Of a stretch of DNA of 64,000 nucleotides, positions 62,356 through 64,000 are shown piece by piece; the stretch's first letter is position 1, and every line of letters starts with the position of its first letter. The position numbers and the translations under genes were made by a program. The notes under the pieces are model-generated. The model made no database searches. It was given only the letters and a program-made list of their open reading frames with translations, and was not told the origin of the DNA. The stretch comes from Pseudomonas sivasensis. Lineage in GTDB: Bacteria > Pseudomonadota > Gammaproteobacteria > Pseudomonadales > Pseudomonadaceae. The stretch spans positions 1-64,000 of the forward strand of contig NZ_JAAOWU010000013.1 in assembly GCF_013778505.1 (NCBI RefSeq), given 5' to 3'.

Positions 62356-62568
62356 ACGCTTCTCCAAAAACTGGGCGCGCATTCTACCTGAGTTGAGGGT
62401 GGGATGCGGCCAGCATTTTCAAGGCCGACACGTTCTGTAGGACATTTCCCGTAAACCTGAACGAACCGGCCAGCAAAGCTTTCGCCGGTCGCTGGCAAAA
62501 GGCTAAGCTAGGGGCAATCAGCGTCGGCAGTGCCGGCGCTAGTCGTGATTTCTCTGCACGGACGTCTC

Positions 62569-64000
62569 ATGCGCAGTCGCCTTTTCAACTTTTTATCTTG
62601 TCTGCTTCTTTCCGCCACCGCCGTTCAATCCGCCCAGGCCGTGGACCTCACCACCCAACGTCAATATTACGATGAAGCCAAGCGCGCTCTGGCCAAGGGC
62701 GATACCGGCCCGTACATGCAATACAGCCAGGCCCTGGCCGATTATCCGCTTACACCGTACCTGGCCTACGACGAACTGACTGCGCGCCTGAAAAGCGCGA
62801 GCAACCAGGAAATCGAGCAGTTCCTGGCCAAAAACGGCGACCTGCCCCAGGCGAACTGGATGAAACTGCGCTGGTTGCGCTGGCTGTCCGAGCGTGGCGA
62901 CTGGCAAACCTTTGAAAAGTACTACGACCCCAAACTCAATTTCGTCGAACTGGACTGCCTGCACGGCCAATACCAGCTCACCCACAACCTCAAGGCCGAA
63001 GGCTACAAGACCGCCGAAAAGCTGTGGATGACCGGCAAATCCCAACCCGCCGCCTGTGATGCCACGTTTGGCCAGTGGGCCGCCGACGGCCAACTCACCG
63101 AACAGAAAATCTGGGACCGCACCAAACTCGCCGCCGAAGCGCGCAACTACGCGCTGGCCAACAGCCTGGTAAAAACCCTGCCAACCCTCGGTGCCCAAGG
63201 TCGCCTGATGGTGGACGTGGCGCAAAAGCCCGACATGCTAAGCGATCCATCGCGCTTCCAGCCGGCCACCGAGGCTATGTCGGATGCCGTAGGCCTGGGC
63301 CTGCGCCGCCTGGCGCGCCAGGACCCGGACAAAGCCATGGCCCTGCTCGACGGTTACGCCAGCAGCATGCACTTCTCCCGTGACGAAAAAGTGGCAATCG
63401 CCCGTGAAATCGGCCTGACCCTGGCCAAGCGTTTCGACCCACGTGCCCTTGAGGTGATGACCAAATACGACCCGGAACTGCGCGACAACACCGTCTCCGA
63501 ATGGCGCCTGCGCCTGCTGTTGCGCCTGGCGCGCTGGGAAGACGCCTACCAGTTGACGCGCAAACTCCCACAAGACTTGGCCACCTCCAACCGCTGGCGC
63601 TACTGGCAGGCGCGCAGCCTTGAACTGGCTGAGCCGAAGAACCCACAAGCATTGGTGCTCTACAAGAACCTTTCGCGGGAGCGGGATTTCTACGGTTTCC
63701 TCGCCGCCGACCGCTCCAAGGCTCCGTACCAGTTGAACAACAAGCCGCTGGTGATGAGTCAGGCGCTGGTCAATAAAGTGCGCAACACACCCGGCGTGCG
63801 TCGCGCTCTGGAGTTCTACGCCCGTGGCCAGATCGTGGATGGCCGCCGCGAGTGGTACCACGTCAGCCGTCATTTCAACCGTGATGAGATGGTCGCCCAG
63901 GCCAAGCTGGCGTACGACATGAAGTGGTACTTCCCGGCGATCCGCACCATTAGCCAGGCCCAGTACTGGGACGATCTGGATATCCGCTTCCCAATGGCCC
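62569..64000 (+). CDS. Soluble lytic murein transglycosylase (Slt), 5' part, cut by window end
   Basis: ATG 62569 opens a frame that stays open to the window end, 477 codons so far. A signal peptide (MRSRLFNFLSCLLLSATAVQSAQA) ends near residue 24. The start of the mature part, VDLTTQRQYYDEAKRALAKGDTGPYMQYSQ, and the following helical repeats (DYPLTPYLAYDELTARLK; LPQANWMKLRWLRWLSERGDW) match the N-terminal U-shaped superhelix of Slt70, which cleaves peptidoglycan strands in the periplasm. The lysozyme-like catalytic domain is beyond the window. It is next to uup (PA3019-PA3020 order, memory). Confidence 0.9.
   Translation, partial: MRSRLFNFLSCLLLSATAVQSAQAVDLTTQRQYYDEAKRALAKGDTGPYMQYSQALADYPLTPYLAYDELTARLKSASNQEIEQFLAKNGDLPQANWMKLRWLRWLSERGDWQTFEKYYDPKLNFVELDCLHGQYQLTHNLKAEGYKTAEKLWMTGKSQPAACDATFGQWAADGQLTEQKIWDRTKLAAEARNYALANSLVKTLPTLGAQGRLMVDVAQKPDMLSDPSRFQPATEAMSDAVGLGLRRLARQDPDKAMALLDGYASSMHFSRDEKVAIAREIGLTLAKRFDPRALEVMTKYDPELRDNTVSEWRLRLLLRLARWEDAYQLTRKLPQDLATSNRWRYWQARSLELAEPKNPQALVLYKNLSRERDFYGFLAADRSKAPYQLNNKPLVMSQALVNKVRNTPGVRRALEFYARGQIVDGRREWYHVSRHFNRDEMVAQAKLAYDMKWYFPAIRTISQAQYWDDLDIRFPMA

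Overview
The window is a chromosomal segment of a Pseudomonas, most likely of the P. fluorescens group. The evidence is high-GC coding DNA, gene blocks whose order I recall from P. aeruginosa PAO1 (dusA-tal-rssC-rssB-PilZ-mlaA; queF-cupredoxin-copR-copS; lolCDE-PilZ-GDPD-sthA; gap-mfd-csiV; nagZ-psrA-lexA-sulA; topA; fadBA; uup-slt), and many REP/REPIN palindromes of the GGGGGCAAGCCCCCTCCCACA type.

Region 1 (1-9711) is a chaperone-usher fimbrial operon (usher C-terminus and three pilin-type subunits, + strand). It runs head-on into a four-gene regulatory block on the - strand: hybrid kinase, EAL phosphodiesterase response regulator, unorthodox kinase, and LuxR-type response regulator. This resembles the PvrSR/RcsCB and Roc systems that control Cup fimbriae. 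Region 2 (9875-12494) is ordinary: an MFS exporter, a lipopolysaccharide-kinase-like protein and a small secreted protein.

Region 3 (about 12.64-21.84 kb) is foreign DNA inserted in the 5' end of dusA. A degenerate copy of the dusA 5' end lies at 12643-12683. A second att-like sequence, about 75% identical to the first one over 87 ungapped bases, lies at 16593-16679. The intact junction is inside dusA at about 21831. These split the island into two compartments. The first (12.7-16.6 kb) carries only two adjacent genes for membrane proteins of unknown function. The second (16.6-21.8 kb) carries a PHP phosphoesterase-SMC/ABC ATPase fusion gene behind an AT-rich leader, then debris of a prophage (portal, tail-fibre chaperone and integrase pieces). 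This island is the best place in the window to look for an undescribed conflict or phage-defence system.

Region 4 (21.8-64 kb) is core genome. It holds tRNA dihydrouridine synthesis, transaldolase, the RssB/RssC stress regulators, c-di-GMP receptors, outer-membrane lipid transport (MlaA), queuosine synthesis (QueF), copper sensing (CopRS with a cupredoxin), lipoprotein export (LolCDE), redox balance (SthA), GAPDH, transcription-coupled repair (Mfd), a SWIM-SNF2 helicase, muropeptide recycling (NagZ), fatty-acid regulation and beta-oxidation (PsrA, FadBA), the SOS switch (LexA-SulA with two LexA boxes), topoisomerase I, a universal stress protein, the ABC-F protein Uup and the start of a soluble lytic transglycosylase cut by the window end. 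No rRNA, tRNA or CRISPR array was found. Locus comparisons with PAO1 are from memory, and no database was searched.
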